Origin: Bacillus sp. MM2020_1
Lineage (GTDB): Bacteria; Bacillota; Bacilli; Bacillales; Cytobacillaceae
Reading direction: 5' to 3'
DNA length: 64,000 nucleotides
NCBI GenBank assembly: GCA_011250595.1
Contig: JAANMP010000004.1
Location: 102,790 to 166,789, forward strand
Below the pieces are notes generated by a model. The model was not told the origin of the DNA. It made no database searches and saw only the letters and a list, made by a program, of their open reading frames with translations. This document shows, piece by piece, positions 16,708 through 25,732 of the stretch. The translations under genes were made by a program, and so were the position numbers. Each line of letters starts with the position of its first letter. The first letter of the stretch is position 1.

Positions 16708-17481
16708 CTGTATTTCAAGGGAACCAGTGTAACCAAGATTTCTTGAGATGACCAAACTATACTGTTTCATTTTTTCAATTAATGTATCGTTGATTACTTC
16801 CATCGTTATTCGATTCCTTGGGCCGGAAATACTAAAACTAGCAATAATCTTTCCTTTGTGATCAAAGATTGGAGCGGCAATACATCTTAAAATTTCTTCA
16901 TTCTCGGCGTCATCTAATGCATAGCCTTGGCTCTTAACTCGTTCGATTTCTTCTAATAATTCTTCTTTAGAAGTGATCGTGGATGGTGTCTTCGGAATGA
17001 AGGTCATATTTGAAATGATTTCGTCTCTGGCTTCTTGAGTCATACCTGAAAGTAATATTTTCCCTACTCCGGTACAATACATGGGAGCACGGCTGCCAAT
17101 CCGGGAATACATGCGAATGGTTTGCGAACTTTCAATTTTATCGATATAGACCACTTCGCCACGGTCCTCGGTGCATAAATGAATGGTTTCGTTGACTTCT
17201 CGTGATAATTTTTCTAAAAAAGGTTTTGAAACGGTTACAACATCCGTGTTATTTAAAAGATTTCTAGAAAGAAAGAGGACTTGTAATCCAAGTTTATATT
17301 TGTCGGTTTCTTCATCTTTCGTGACATAATTCATATTCGATAACGTCGCTAACAGTCTATGAAGGGTACCTTTGGTTAGTCCAATCTGCTCTGATAGCCG
17401 GGTTATTTGGATACCATCTGGATATTCAGACAGCTTGTTTAATATTGTTAGAGCTCTTTCCAGTGATTGAACATTAGACAT
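16702..17481 (-). CDS. kdgR: KdgR, IclR-family regulator of the kdg/kdu genes
   Basis: A 259-residue IclR-type regulator: N-terminal winged helix (about residues 1-65; RLSEQIGLTKGTLHRLLATL as recognition region) and a C-terminal IclR effector domain with YVTKDEETDKYKLGLQVLFL, RIGSRAPMYCTGVGKILLS and GYALDDAENEEILRCIAAPIFD. The location, convergent with kdgK and divergent from kdgA, and the presence of kdu/kdg genes point to KdgR, which releases DNA when 2-keto-3-deoxygluconate or KDPG is present. AGAGG precedes ATG 17481. A perfect palindrome lies in the intergenic region with kdgA. Confidence 0.85.
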   Translation of the reverse strand: MSNVQSLERALTILNKLSEYPDGIQITRLSEQIGLTKGTLHRLLATLSNMNYVTKDEETDKYKLGLQVLFLSRNLLNNTDVVTVSKPFLEKLSREVNETIHLCTEDRGEVVYIDKIESSQTIRMYSRIGSRAPMYCTGVGKILLSGMTQEARDEIISNMTFIPKTPSTITSKEELLEEIERVKSQGYALDDAENEEILRCIAAPIFDHKGKIIASFSISGPRNRITMEVINDTLIEKMKQYSLVISRNLGYTGSLEIQK

Positions 17482-17521
17482 CGTTTTTCTACCTCTTTTT
17501 AGTGGTTTTCATTTTACATTT

Positions 17522-17536
17522 TAGAACACTGTTCTA
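17522..17536. promoter_or_regulatory. Candidate KdgR operator between kdgR and kdgA
   Basis: Perfect 15-base palindrome TAGAACACTGTTCTA, close to the GAAACA/TGTTTC layout known for enterobacterial KdgR sites. Placed between the divergent kdgR and kdgA, it could control both. Confidence 0.6.
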
Positions 17537-17639
17537 CTATATGATACGGTATGAGAAATCTTTTGTAAATTTAAATAATACAAAACAAAACTATTTAAAA
17601 ATAATTTTTCAATATTGAAAGAAAGAAGTGACCAATAGG

Positions 17640-18284
17640 ATGAAAAAAATTAATACGTTAACGAAAATTGCAGAATGTGGAGTCGTTGCCGTGGTAAGGG
17701 CAGACTCGAAGGAAGAGGCAATAAACATTTCTGAAGCCTGTGTAAAGGGCGGTATTCAAGGAATTGAAGTTACTTTCACGGTAAATGGCGCGGATGAAGT
17801 TATTAAAGAATTAGCCAACCTTTATCAAAGTAATAACGAGGTGGTTATTGGAGCAGGAACTGTTCTGGATGCAGCTACAGCTCGAATTGCGATTTTGGCG
17901 GGAGCGCAGTTTGTTGTGAGTCCAGCCTTCGATCAAGATACAGCAACCCTTTGTAATCTCTATCAAATACCTTATATGCCCGGCTGCATGACAATCACCG
18001 AAATGAAACGTGCCTTAGAGGCTGGAGTTGATATCGTGAAGCTGTTCCCTGGAAGTGCATTTGGTCCAGAATTTGTCAAAGCAGTAAAAGCTCCACTACC
18101 GCAAGTGAATATTATGCCAACTGGCGGTGTTGATTTGGATAATATTGAACAATGGATTAAAAATGGTTGTGTGGCCGTCGGAGTAGGTGGTAATCTAGTA
18201 GCGCCGGCTAAAACTGGAGAATTTGACCAAATTACTGCCTATGCGAAACAATATGTCGAAAAGGTCAAAGCCGCTCGTGGATGA
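17640..18284 (+). CDS. kdgA: KDPG aldolase (2-dehydro-3-deoxyphosphogluconate aldolase)
   Basis: Cleaves KDPG to pyruvate and glyceraldehyde 3-phosphate, the last step of the hexuronate route. About 214 residues, class I TIM-barrel aldolase. Motifs: VVAVVRADS, GIQGIEVTFT with the Glu, VIGAGTVLDA, FVVSPAFD, YMPGCMTITE, the Schiff-base Lys in DIVKLFPGSAFGP, and NIMPTGGVDLDN. The likely start is ATG 17640; a GTG at 17628 lies in the ribosome binding region. Divergent from kdgR with a palindromic operator between. Confidence 0.95.
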   Translation: MKKINTLTKIAECGVVAVVRADSKEEAINISEACVKGGIQGIEVTFTVNGADEVIKELANLYQSNNEVVIGAGTVLDAATARIAILAGAQFVVSPAFDQDTATLCNLYQIPYMPGCMTITEMKRALEAGVDIVKLFPGSAFGPEFVKAVKAPLPQVNIMPTGGVDLDNIEQWIKNGCVAVGVGGNLVAPAKTGEFDQITAYAKQYVEKVKAARG

Positions 18285-18359
18285 TAAGCTTTACTCAAGT
18301 TTAAGCTGGTTTCAAGTATCTTACCTTGGTAAGAGTAATATAATAAGGAGGAATTACGG

Positions 18360-19202
18360 ATGCCAACAAATTTAAAAGACACGACTACATTAAGCAATGG
18401 AGTAAAAATGCCATGGATGGGGTTAGGCGTTTTTAAAGTAACTGAGGGTGAAGAGGTTATCCAGTCTGTAAAGGCAGCCATAAAAAATGGATACATAAGC
18501 ATTGATACAGCGGCTATTTATGGTAATGAAGAAGGCGTTGGTCAAGCCATAAAAGAATCTGGTGTTCCCCGTGAAGAATTATTTATTACGACAAAGCTTT
18601 GGAATTCCGAACAAGGATATGAGTCAACCTTAGCAGCATTCGAAACAAGCATGAACAAGCTAGGACTTGATTACTTGGACCTTTATTTAATTCACTGGCC
18701 GGGTAAAGATAAATATAAAGAGACATGGAAGGCATTTGAAAAGCTATACAAAGACGGACGCGTGCGCGCGATTGGCGTAAGTAATTTCTTGGTTCACCAT
18801 TTAGAAGATTTACTCAGTTCTGCAGAGATTAAACCTATGGTAAACCAGGTGGAATTCCATCCACATTTAACCCAAAAAGAGCTACTTGATTACTGTAAAA
18901 ATGAGGGCATTCAACTGGAAGCATGGTCGCCTTTAAAACAAGGTCAACTTCTAAGCGAACCAGTTCTTGTGGATTTGGCGCATAAGTATAATAAATCTGT
19001 TGCTCAAGTAATCCTGCGTTGGGATCTGCAACATGGAGTGGTTACGATTCCTAAATCAATCAAAGAGCATCGCATTATTGAAAATGCAAATATCTTTGAT
19101 TTTGAATTGTCTGCTGAGGATATGGAGAAAATCGATGGATTAAATCAAGACAGCCGTGCAGGATCCCATCCGGATACAATGAGTGTCGGCTTTGTGGAAT
19201 AG
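18360..19202 (+). CDS. Aldo/keto reductase
   Basis: NADPH-dependent reductase of 280 residues, of the YvgN/YtbE/2,5-diketogluconate reductase type. The tetrad is visible: Asp in [10 protein letters not shown], Lys in FITTKLWN, His in LIHWPG, with Tyr in AIYGNE. The phosphate-binding [21 protein letters not shown] is near the C terminus. AAGGAGG lies 8 bases before the ATG. Its place 75 bases after kdgA may mean it reduces a keto sugar acid or aldehyde in this pathway, but these enzymes are promiscuous. Confidence 0.9.
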   Translation: MPTNLKDTTTLSNGVKMPWMGLGVFKVTEGEEVIQSVKAAIKNGYISIDTAAIYGNEEGVGQAIKESGVPREELFITTKLWNSEQGYESTLAAFETSMNKLGLDYLDLYLIHWPGKDKYKETWKAFEKLYKDGRVRAIGVSNFLVHHLEDLLSSAEIKPMVNQVEFHPHLTQKELLDYCKNEGIQLEAWSPLKQGQLLSEPVLVDLAHKYNKSVAQVILRWDLQHGVVTIPKSIKEHRIIENANIFDFELSAEDMEKIDGLNQDSRAGSHPDTMSVGFVE

Positions 19203-19214
19203 TTTTCAAATATC

Positions 19215-19249
19215 AAGCGTCTGCCTGCAGTTCTAAGGCAGGCGCTTTT
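19215..19249 (+). terminator. Terminator after the aldo/keto reductase gene
   Basis: AAGCGTCTGCCT pairs with AGGCAGGCGCTT (one wobble) and is followed by TTTT. Confidence 0.85.
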
Positions 19250-19344
19250 CCGTGGAAAAGTAAAATAGGACTTATGCTATAATGTTCTATATCTTAATTT
19301 AACAGTAGCGATAAACTAATTTTCATCAGGAAGGAGAAAGCCCC

Positions 19345-22300
19345 GTGAACATTAAGTTAAATCATAAGATCATCCAAGAAATGTGTGGCACGGTCTCCTT
19401 CAAACGAGGAGATTATTTTTATCAAACGGATAAAGTTACTTTTGAGAAATATCTTCCTCATCGTTGTCAAGCAACCGTCATAGGAGACGAGGACTTTCAT
19501 GTCACAATTGAAACAGGTGCCAATCATCAGATTCGAACGGAATGCACCTGCCCAAAGCTTGCCTCTTTTTCAAAGGAGTGTCAGCATATAGCCGCTGTAT
19601 TAATAGCCGTTTGCGAGCATCAAAAGCAAGGCAGCAGCCCTGCCCTTTCAAATTCAGCCAAACAAGAACTGACAGAAGGGCTACTCCACCTCTTTTCTGA
19701 TCAGCCAATCCAATCAAGCGGTCATCAACTTCACTTTGAAAAAAGAAAAGTCCTTGATATCGAGTTTACCTGTAAACCTGTGGATGTCGGCATAGGCAGA
19801 TACCTTTTCGCTATCACAATGACACTCGCGTCAACCCCTGTCCAAAACATCCGTATGTTTTTGGAGCGAGTTAGTATAGGACAGACATACGCAATATCCA
19901 GTTCATTCACCTACGACCCCAAGCTGCATTGCTTTCAAAAAGAAACCAACAGCGTAATCGAGCAACTCATCCAAGTCCTTCGGGATGAAAAGGTTTATCG
20001 GGATGTGGATATGGATGTGGTGCCTGACACCAATGCGGTGCCTGACACCAATCAACAGCAGATGCTGTTCATTCCTTCCTCCTCTTGGGAGCGCCTGCTT
20101 CCGCTGCTGATAAGGGTACCATTAGCGATGTTGAAGTATGAGGAACAAACCTTTTCGGGACTTCATTTATCGACTGAGTCACTGCCACTAAAGTTTGATT
20201 TTACAAAAGCGGAAGAGAACGGCTATCAACTGAAGGTTACAAACCTCGATCGGATGATTTTCCTTGAGGCCTATCATACCGTTTTATATGAAGGGGAATT
20301 AAAACAGCTGGAAGATCAGGACTATAAACGTCTTTCCGATCTCAAAAAGATGTTGGATACTTCAGGAACAAAGCAAATTCCCATTCCACATGAGCAAATC
20401 CGCTTTTTTCTGGAAAAAGTAGCGCCAGGGCTGAAAAAGCTGGGGCAAGTGAACATAGCTGAAGAAATCTCGAAGCAATTGCTGAATACCCCACTAGTGG
20501 CCAAGCTTTACCTGGATCGAGTGAAAAACCGCTTGCTTGCAGGGCTTGAATTTCACTACGACAATTGGGTCATTAATCCATTGGAAAATAGAGATCTTCC
20601 GGCGGGATCACTAGTGATTCGGGATGTGGTGAAGGAAGAGGAAATCCTGCAACTCTTTGAAGATAGCTCATTTGCGAAGACGGACGGAGGATATTACCTC
20701 CACAATGAAGAACTGGAATATGAGTTTTTAACTTACATCGTGCCAAAGCTCCAAAAGCTTGTTCGAATCTATGCAACAAGTGCTGTCCGAAATCGAATTT
20801 CGAGGGATAATTTTCGGCCGCAGGTGAGGGTTCGGGTCAAAAAGGAGCGTACGAACTGGCTCGAATTCAAATTTGAAATGGATGGCATTCCTGAAAGACA
20901 AATCCGTGAAGTGTTGGCGGCATTAGAGGAAAAACGGAAATATTATCGTTTGCCGAATGGGTCGCTCCTCTCGCTTCAGACCAGAGAGTTTAATGAAATC
21001 CAGCGTTTTCTTTACTCCCCGCTCGCTAAGAATAAGGATCTCGCCAGCGGTTTGGAATTACCGATTGAACAAAGCTTGCAACTTCTTGATACCGTTGAGA
21101 TTAGTGATGCGTTCAAGCTAGAGGAATCCTTTCGGCAGTTCCAAGATCATCTTAAAGATCCCGGCAAGTTGGAGTTCGAGGTGCCAGCCAGTTTAGACGC
21201 GACGTTAAAAGACTATCAAAAGCATGGGTTTAACTGGATGAAAACATTGGCCTACTATGGTTTCGGTGGAATATTAGCCGATGATATGGGACTCGGAAAA
21301 ACCATTCAAAGCATCGCATTCATCGTATCAGTACAGTCCGATGTCCGTAAAAATAACCAGCCGGTCCTTGTGGTTTGCCCGTCTTCCTTGACGTATAACT
21401 GGCTGAGTGAAATCAGGAAATTTGCGCCCCAGTTAAAGGCGATTGTCATTGATGGAACGAAAGCAGAGCGGACCAACCTGCTGAAAAAACAGACGGATGC
21501 CGATGTTTTGCTCATCTCTTATCCGTTATTACGCCGTGAGATTAGCTGGTTTGAAAAGGAAACGTTTCATACGGTGTTTTTTGATGAAGCGCAAGCCTTT
21601 AAAAATCCGATTACGCAAACGGCTCGGGCAGTAAAGAAATTACAGGCCAATCATCGCTTTGCGCTTACGGGCACACCAGTAGAAAATGCCTTGGAGGAAC
21701 TATGGTCGATCTTCCACGTTGTCTTTCCTGAACTTTTCCTCGGTTTGAAGGAATTCAGCAAACTTTCCAGGAAAAATATTGTCCGGAGGATCCGTCCCTT
21801 TTTACTGCGCAGGTTGAAGGAGGATGTTTTGGCTGAGCTTCCAGAGAAATTGGAGTCGTTAGAATCAGTGGAGCTGCTTCCTGAACAAAAGAAGCTGTAT
21901 GCTGCCTATTTGGCGAAGCTGAGACATGATACGTTTAAGAATTTGGACAAGGATACGATTCGGAAAAATCGAATCAAAATTCTTGCAGGTTTGACTCGTC
22001 TTCGGCAGATTTGCTGTCATCCAGGCTTGTTTGTTGATGGTTATCAAGGGAAATCGGCGAAATTTGAACAACTTTTACAGATTATCGAAGAATCAAAGCT
22101 TTCTGGTAGAAGGGTGTTGATTTTTTCTCAGTTTACAAAAATGCTTGAGCTGATTGGCCGTGCCTTAACTGCGAGAAGGCTGCCATTCTTTTACCTGGAT
22201 GGGCAAACTCCTTCAGAAGAACGCGTCGAAATCTGCAATCGGTTTAATCGCGGTGAACGGGATTTGTTCCTTATTTCCTTGAAAGCTGGCGGGACAGGTC

Positions 22301-22566
22301 TTAATTTGATGAGTGCGGATACCGTCATTTTATATGACACATGGTGGAACCCAGCCGTCGAGGAGCAGGCAGCAGATCGTGCCCACCGGATGGGACAACA
22401 AAATGTCGTCCAGGTCATCAAGCTGGTTGCCCGTGGGACAATTGAGGAAAAAATGAATGAACTGCAAGATAAAAAGCGACACCTCATCGAAGAAATCATT
22501 GATTCTGATGAAAAAGTCCTATCGACCCTTACAGAAGAGGATATTCGAGAGATTTTGATGATTTAA
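19345..22566 (+). CDS. SNF2-family helicase with N-terminal SWIM zinc finger
   Basis: A 1073-residue ATP-dependent DNA translocase. The SWIM finger CxCx9CxH (Cys67, Cys69, Cys79, His81) is followed by a bacterial SNF2-associated region and a C-terminal two-lobed helicase: motif I DDMGLGKTIQ, motif II DEAQ, motif III LTGTPVEN, motif V GGTGLNLMSADTVI and motif VI QAADRAHRMGQQ. Such proteins probably remodel nucleoprotein complexes or RNA polymerase in Bacillus; the precise role is unknown. Residues 226-236 contain VPDTNAVPDTN, the translation of two copies of the dispersed 13-bp core repeated at 18-base spacing, an apparent in-frame insertion in a linker. GAAGGAGA precedes the GTG start; monocistronic. 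Confidence 0.93.
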   Translation: MNIKLNHKIIQEMCGTVSFKRGDYFYQTDKVTFEKYLPHRCQATVIGDEDFHVTIETGANHQIRTECTCPKLASFSKECQHIAAVLIAVCEHQKQGSSPALSNSAKQELTEGLLHLFSDQPIQSSGHQLHFEKRKVLDIEFTCKPVDVGIGRYLFAITMTLASTPVQNIRMFLERVSIGQTYAISSSFTYDPKLHCFQKETNSVIEQLIQVLRDEKVYRDVDMDVVPDTNAVPDTNQQQMLFIPSSSWERLLPLLIRVPLAMLKYEEQTFSGLHLSTESLPLKFDFTKAEENGYQLKVTNLDRMIFLEAYHTVLYEGELKQLEDQDYKRLSDLKKMLDTSGTKQIPIPHEQIRFFLEKVAPGLKKLGQVNIAEEISKQLLNTPLVAKLYLDRVKNRLLAGLEFHYDNWVINPLENRDLPAGSLVIRDVVKEEEILQLFEDSSFAKTDGGYYLHNEELEYEFLTYIVPKLQKLVRIYATSAVRNRISRDNFRPQVRVRVKKERTNWLEFKFEMDGIPERQIREVLAALEEKRKYYRLPNGSLLSLQTREFNEIQRFLYSPLAKNKDLASGLELPIEQSLQLLDTVEISDAFKLEESFRQFQDHLKDPGKLEFEVPASLDATLKDYQKHGFNWMKTLAYYGFGGILADDMGLGKTIQSIAFIVSVQSDVRKNNQPVLVVCPSSLTYNWLSEIRKFAPQLKAIVIDGTKAERTNLLKKQTDADVLLISYPLLRREISWFEKETFHTVFFDEAQAFKNPITQTARAVKKLQANHRFALTGTPVENALEELWSIFHVVFPELFLGLKEFSKLSRKNIVRRIRPFLLRRLKEDVLAELPEKLESLESVELLPEQKKLYAAYLAKLRHDTFKNLDKDTIRKNRIKILAGLTRLRQICCHPGLFVDGYQGKSAKFEQLLQIIEESKLSGRRVLIFSQFTKMLELIGRALTARRLPFFYLDGQTPSEERVEICNRFNRGERDLFLISLKAGGTGLNLMSADTVILYDTWWNPAVEEQAADRAHRMGQQNVVQVIKLVARGTIEEKMNELQDKKRHLIEEIIDSDEKVLSTLTEEDIREILMI
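20019..20049 (+). repeat. Two GGTGCCTGACACC cores in tandem inside the helicase gene
   Basis: Cores at 20019-20031 and 20037-20049, 18 bases apart, keep the reading frame (VPDTNA repeated as VPDTNQ). Confidence 0.9.
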
Positions 22567-22569
22567 ATA

Positions 22570-22598
22570 AAAGGAGCTGCAGGTCAGCTCCTTTTATT
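22570..22598 (+). terminator. Terminator of the helicase gene
   Basis: AAAGGAGCTG pairs with CAGCTCCTTT around CAGGT and is followed by TTTATTT. Confidence 0.88.
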
Positions 22599-22647
22599 TA
22601 TGATAAGACTTATACGACGCTGAACAGGGCGCCAGCGCATTTCGTAT

Positions 22648-22929
22648 TTATGCTCCGATGACATTCAACGATTGGCTGAGACCTAGTAACGCAAATTGCC
22701 TAATAAATTTAAAGGCAAATAATGCGATAATCGGTGAAAAATCAATCGGACCAAGAGGCGGGATAAACCGTCTGAACAATCCTAAATAAGGTTCGACAAC
22801 CTTGGAAATCCATAAACCAACTTTAGATGATTGAAATTGAGGAAACCAAGAACCGAAAATAGATATTAAAATTAACCAATAATATGCATCAAAAGCATAC
22901 TGTCCAATTTGAAAAATAGTAGAACCCAA
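22648..22929 (-). CDS. YggT family small membrane protein
   Basis: 93 residues with two hydrophobic regions (about 14-34 and 58-85) separated by the conserved loop WISKVVEPYLGLFRRFIPPLGPIDFSPIIALF, the YggT/YlmG signature. The family is linked to cell division and membrane organisation in bacteria and plastids, without a defined activity. TTG start with GGAAGA upstream. It is a stand-alone gene here, unlike the ylmG copy beside ftsZ/divIVA, so it may be a paralogue. Confidence 0.85.
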   Translation of the reverse strand: MGSTIFQIGQYAFDAYYWLILISIFGSWFPQFQSSKVGLWISKVVEPYLGLFRRFIPPLGPIDFSPIIALFAFKFIRQFALLGLSQSLNVIGA

Positions 22930-23053
22930 TATGATCTTCCATTCTATTTTAATTTTTTTAACGTAATAACTATTATACCTATGTATTCATACGATTAATA
23001 TCCAAAAAGGTTTCAACTGATGAACGAACTTTTTTCTTACAACTAGTGTGGTC

Positions 23054-23635
23054 CTATTTTTGGTGAAGGAGGTTAAGGACCTCTGGGATAAAATCTGCAT
23101 AACTGTCGATATGAAAATCAGCTTCAATATTTCGATTTTGAAAGGCAACCGTTTTAATATTTAATTTCCGAGCGGGAATTAAATCTAAGTCACGATCTCC
23201 GACGACCAAATCAATAGGGTAACTTTTTAAAACATATTCATAGGAAGAACTATGAGGTTTTCTTGTAAATCCTTGTTCCTCAACCGAAACAATGTCTCGA
23301 AAGTATTTTGCTAAGTTGTATTTCTCAAGAAGAAATATAGTGGATTCCTTATCGCGATGTGTCACGATAATATTGTTTTCAACAGAAGATAACGCCTCCT
23401 CTAGATGCTCAAAGGGCTTGCTTTCTGTTTTTGAATAGTAGTTATGTAAGGTTTGGTATTCTTCTCTTCGTTTTTCATCGATTCCATAATGCTTAAAAGC
23501 GGTTTTGGAATCCTTTTTTAGCCAGCTCAGGACCTCTGTCCGATCGAGGTCTTGCTGACTTAATTTGATGAATCCCTCGACAAGTGCCGGATAGGTATCA
23601 AAAAGTGTTCCATCGAAATCCCATAGTATGTAAAT
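23054..23635 (-). CDS. HAD-superfamily phosphatase with an apparent ATT start codon
   Basis: An unbroken frame of about 193 codons encodes a complete HAD hydrolase: motif I WDFDGTLFDTYP at the very N terminus, motif II region IIVTHR, and motif IV VVGDRDLDLIPA near the C terminus, with a helical cap between. No ATG, GTG or TTG exists in frame before GTG 23365, which would cut off motif I. The ribosome binding site AAGAGGG (ending at 23642, minus strand) is followed by three ATT codons; the third, at 23635, has ideal spacing. AUU starts are known, for example in infC. The alternative is a gene inactivated by loss of its ATG. Substrate unknown; probably a phosphoglycolate-phosphatase-like enzyme. 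Confidence 0.8.
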   Translation of the reverse strand: MYILWDFDGTLFDTYPALVEGFIKLSQQDLDRTEVLSWLKKDSKTAFKHYGIDEKRREEYQTLHNYYSKTESKPFEHLEEALSSVENNIIVTHRDKESTIFLLEKYNLAKYFRDIVSVEEQGFTRKPHSSSYEYVLKSYPIDLVVGDRDLDLIPARKLNIKTVAFQNRNIEADFHIDSYADFIPEVLNLLHQK

Positions 23636-23789
23636 AATAATCCCTCTTTTCAGTAACAGTATGATTTTATATTTAATGAGATTACCACAAGATTACATGA
23701 AAAAGAAACCAAAGGTCCCATCGATGGTTGAAATTTGTTATACTTTTCATAAGTAATGCACATGTTAAAGATAGAAATGGGGGATAACC

Positions 23790-23978
23790 ATGTCATTTGA
23801 TAACTCAGTACTAGGGTTACCATATTTTAGTTTGGAAGCAGCCGCAGTGGACAAAAGTCCGAGTGAAATGGTCATTACAGACCAAACGGGAGAAAATTAT
23901 TACATAGTCACCAAGGAAGTATATGAGGATGGACCGCAACAAAGCGGTTATAAAGTTGTGGTAAACGAGGGAGAGTAG
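23790..23978 (+). CDS. Small hypothetical protein, 62 residues
   Basis: Not recognised. The ATG has GGGGGA upstream and the ORF ends in its own terminator, so it looks like a real monocistronic gene. The product is acidic and soluble, with a likely beta-rich second half (MVITDQTGENYYIVTKEVY, GYKVVV). Confidence 0.6.
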   Translation: MSFDNSVLGLPYFSLEAAAVDKSPSEMVITDQTGENYYIVTKEVYEDGPQQSGYKVVVNEGE

Positions 23979-23998
23979 TGATACTCTCCTTTATTTAT
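23969..23998 (+). terminator. Terminator of the 62-residue protein gene
   Basis: GGAGAGTA pairs with TACTCTCC across the stop codon, followed by TTTATTTATG. Confidence 0.8.
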
Positions 23999-24101
23999 GT
24001 TTTTCTATGAAAGCTAGTTGTTCTTGTAAATAATTTGTTCATTTTGCCTATAATGAATTTGAATACATTAACCGTCTAATTTAAAGAATAGGGGGGATTT
24101 C

Positions 24102-24539
24102 ATGAGCTATCAGCTAAAAACAAAAGAAACTGATAACAGCGTTATTGAGTTTATTGAAAATGTCGAGAACCCGAAAAAGCGAGAGGATGCCTATAAATTA
24201 ATCGATATTTTTACTGAAACGACTGGCTATGAAGCAAAGATGTGGGGGCCAAGTATTATTGGTTTTGGTTCCTATCATTATAAGTATGAATCAGGTCATG
24301 AAGGGGATGCCCCTTTGGTTGGCTTTTCGCCCCGAAAAGCAAAAATTAGTTTATATTTTGCACCAGGAGAAACCAAGCGTGACGAATTGCTAAAAGACTT
24401 TGGGAAACACACCACTGGAAAAGGGTGTGTCTACATTAATAAGATAGCAGATATAGATGTCAATGTACTAATAGAGCTAATTACCCAATCAGTCGAATTT
24501 TTGCAAAAAAAATATCCAAATTCGAATAGCAGTGAGTAA
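24102..24539 (+). CDS. DUF1801 family protein
   Basis: 145 residues. The YdhG-like fold is indicated by YEAKMWGPSIIGFGSYHYKY, VGFSPRKAKISLYF and the C-terminal GKGCVYINKIADIDVNVLIELI. These proteins are widespread and soluble, and no enzymatic function is established. Ribosome binding site GGGGGGA, eight bases before ATG. Confidence 0.82.
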   Translation: MSYQLKTKETDNSVIEFIENVENPKKREDAYKLIDIFTETTGYEAKMWGPSIIGFGSYHYKYESGHEGDAPLVGFSPRKAKISLYFAPGETKRDELLKDFGKHTTGKGCVYINKIADIDVNVLIELITQSVEFLQKKYPNSNSSE

Positions 24540-24657
24540 GAAAGAGGCGCTCTTAATTACCGAAGGCCAGCCAATTTCCATGTTAGGGTAAGAAAGAGGC
24601 TCCCTCCTCAGCGGCTGGAAGCATTTTCATTTTCTGCCGCAGTTGGGAAGCAATATT

Positions 24658-25467
24658 TTACCCAATAAAGTTAGCTAATTCATGTGTAAACTTCTTCTGC
24701 TCTTCCCAGAACAAGCCATGGCCGCTGTGTTCGAACCAGACAAGCTTAGAGTTTGTGATTCCCTGACGAAGGACGGAAGCCAATGGAGGCAAACAAATCT
24801 GATCATGTTGACCTTGAAGAATCAAGGTAGGCACTCGGATTTTTTTTATATCAGCGAATAAGGTCTCATCTCTTAAGGAAGTCAGCAAGCCTGCTGTCGA
24901 ATGTCCCGAGGCTTCAAGACCTAATTGAAAGAACCAGTCTGAGAAAGGTTTAGTGAGAGCCTGATGGAAGAACATATTAGTTAAGTCAGTCAGCATTTTC
25001 GGACGGTCATTATAAATTTGCACCAGAAGGGCATTAACATCCTTCGCTTCTAAACCAAAAGGAAAACCTGGCCGCTTGATAAAACTAGGGGCCGCCGCAC
25101 CAAAAAGAGCTAATTTCGAGACCCCGTAGCCATTATGACGTCCCATATACCTGATGGCAATCGCACCGCCAACTGAATGACCCGCAAGCGTGAAATTCTG
25201 TAATCGAAGTGCTTTAACGATTTGTCGAATATCGTCAGCGAGTCTGTTATAGGAATAACCCTCCCACGGTTTATCTGACTTTCCAAATCCCCTTAAGTCG
25301 ATTCCAATACACCGATACCCCATGGCAGGAAGGATATTAAACTGATATTCAAACAATTTATGGTTTGCAGGCCATCCATGGACAAAGAGAATGGTCTTAC
25401 TACTCTTGCGATTAATATCCTCAACATATATATTCACTTCAGGTGCCACTTTAATATAATAACCCAA
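24658..25467 (-). CDS. Alpha/beta hydrolase
   Basis: 269 residues with the full catalytic layout: oxyanion HGWPANH, nucleophile elbow GHSVGG, acid in LILQGQHDQICLPP, and His in HSGHGLFWEE. IDLRGFGKSDKPWEGYSY is typical of epoxide hydrolase/haloperoxidase/esterase-type enzymes, and a small cap domain lies between. The substrate cannot be predicted. TTG start with GGGGGG upstream. Confidence 0.88.
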   Translation of the reverse strand: MGYYIKVAPEVNIYVEDINRKSSKTILFVHGWPANHKLFEYQFNILPAMGYRCIGIDLRGFGKSDKPWEGYSYNRLADDIRQIVKALRLQNFTLAGHSVGGAIAIRYMGRHNGYGVSKLALFGAAAPSFIKRPGFPFGLEAKDVNALLVQIYNDRPKMLTDLTNMFFHQALTKPFSDWFFQLGLEASGHSTAGLLTSLRDETLFADIKKIRVPTLILQGQHDQICLPPLASVLRQGITNSKLVWFEHSGHGLFWEEQKKFTHELANFIG

Positions 25468-25732
25468 TTGCTATCCCCCCTTTCTAAAGGTATGGAAAAG
25501 TCCATTTACATTAAAGGCTATTCACGGATAGCTAGGCTAATTCATTCGTGAACATTTCAGTACAAGTTGGAAATTTCCACTTTTTCTTTATTAAATAGTT
25601 TAAAATGAGAAATGTAGGAGAATGGTAGCACTCTCCTAAATAAAAATAACTATATGTGAAATTATGAACAAACTAACTTTCATTCATCAAAGAATGTTTT
25701 CTAAAAATATTTAACTGGAGCTGGTTACTGAA

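Noticed and set aside
19345..22566. Frameshift or misassembly in the helicase at the VPDTN repeat
   Set aside because: The reading frame is intact through all helicase motifs, and the inserted unit is a multiple of three.
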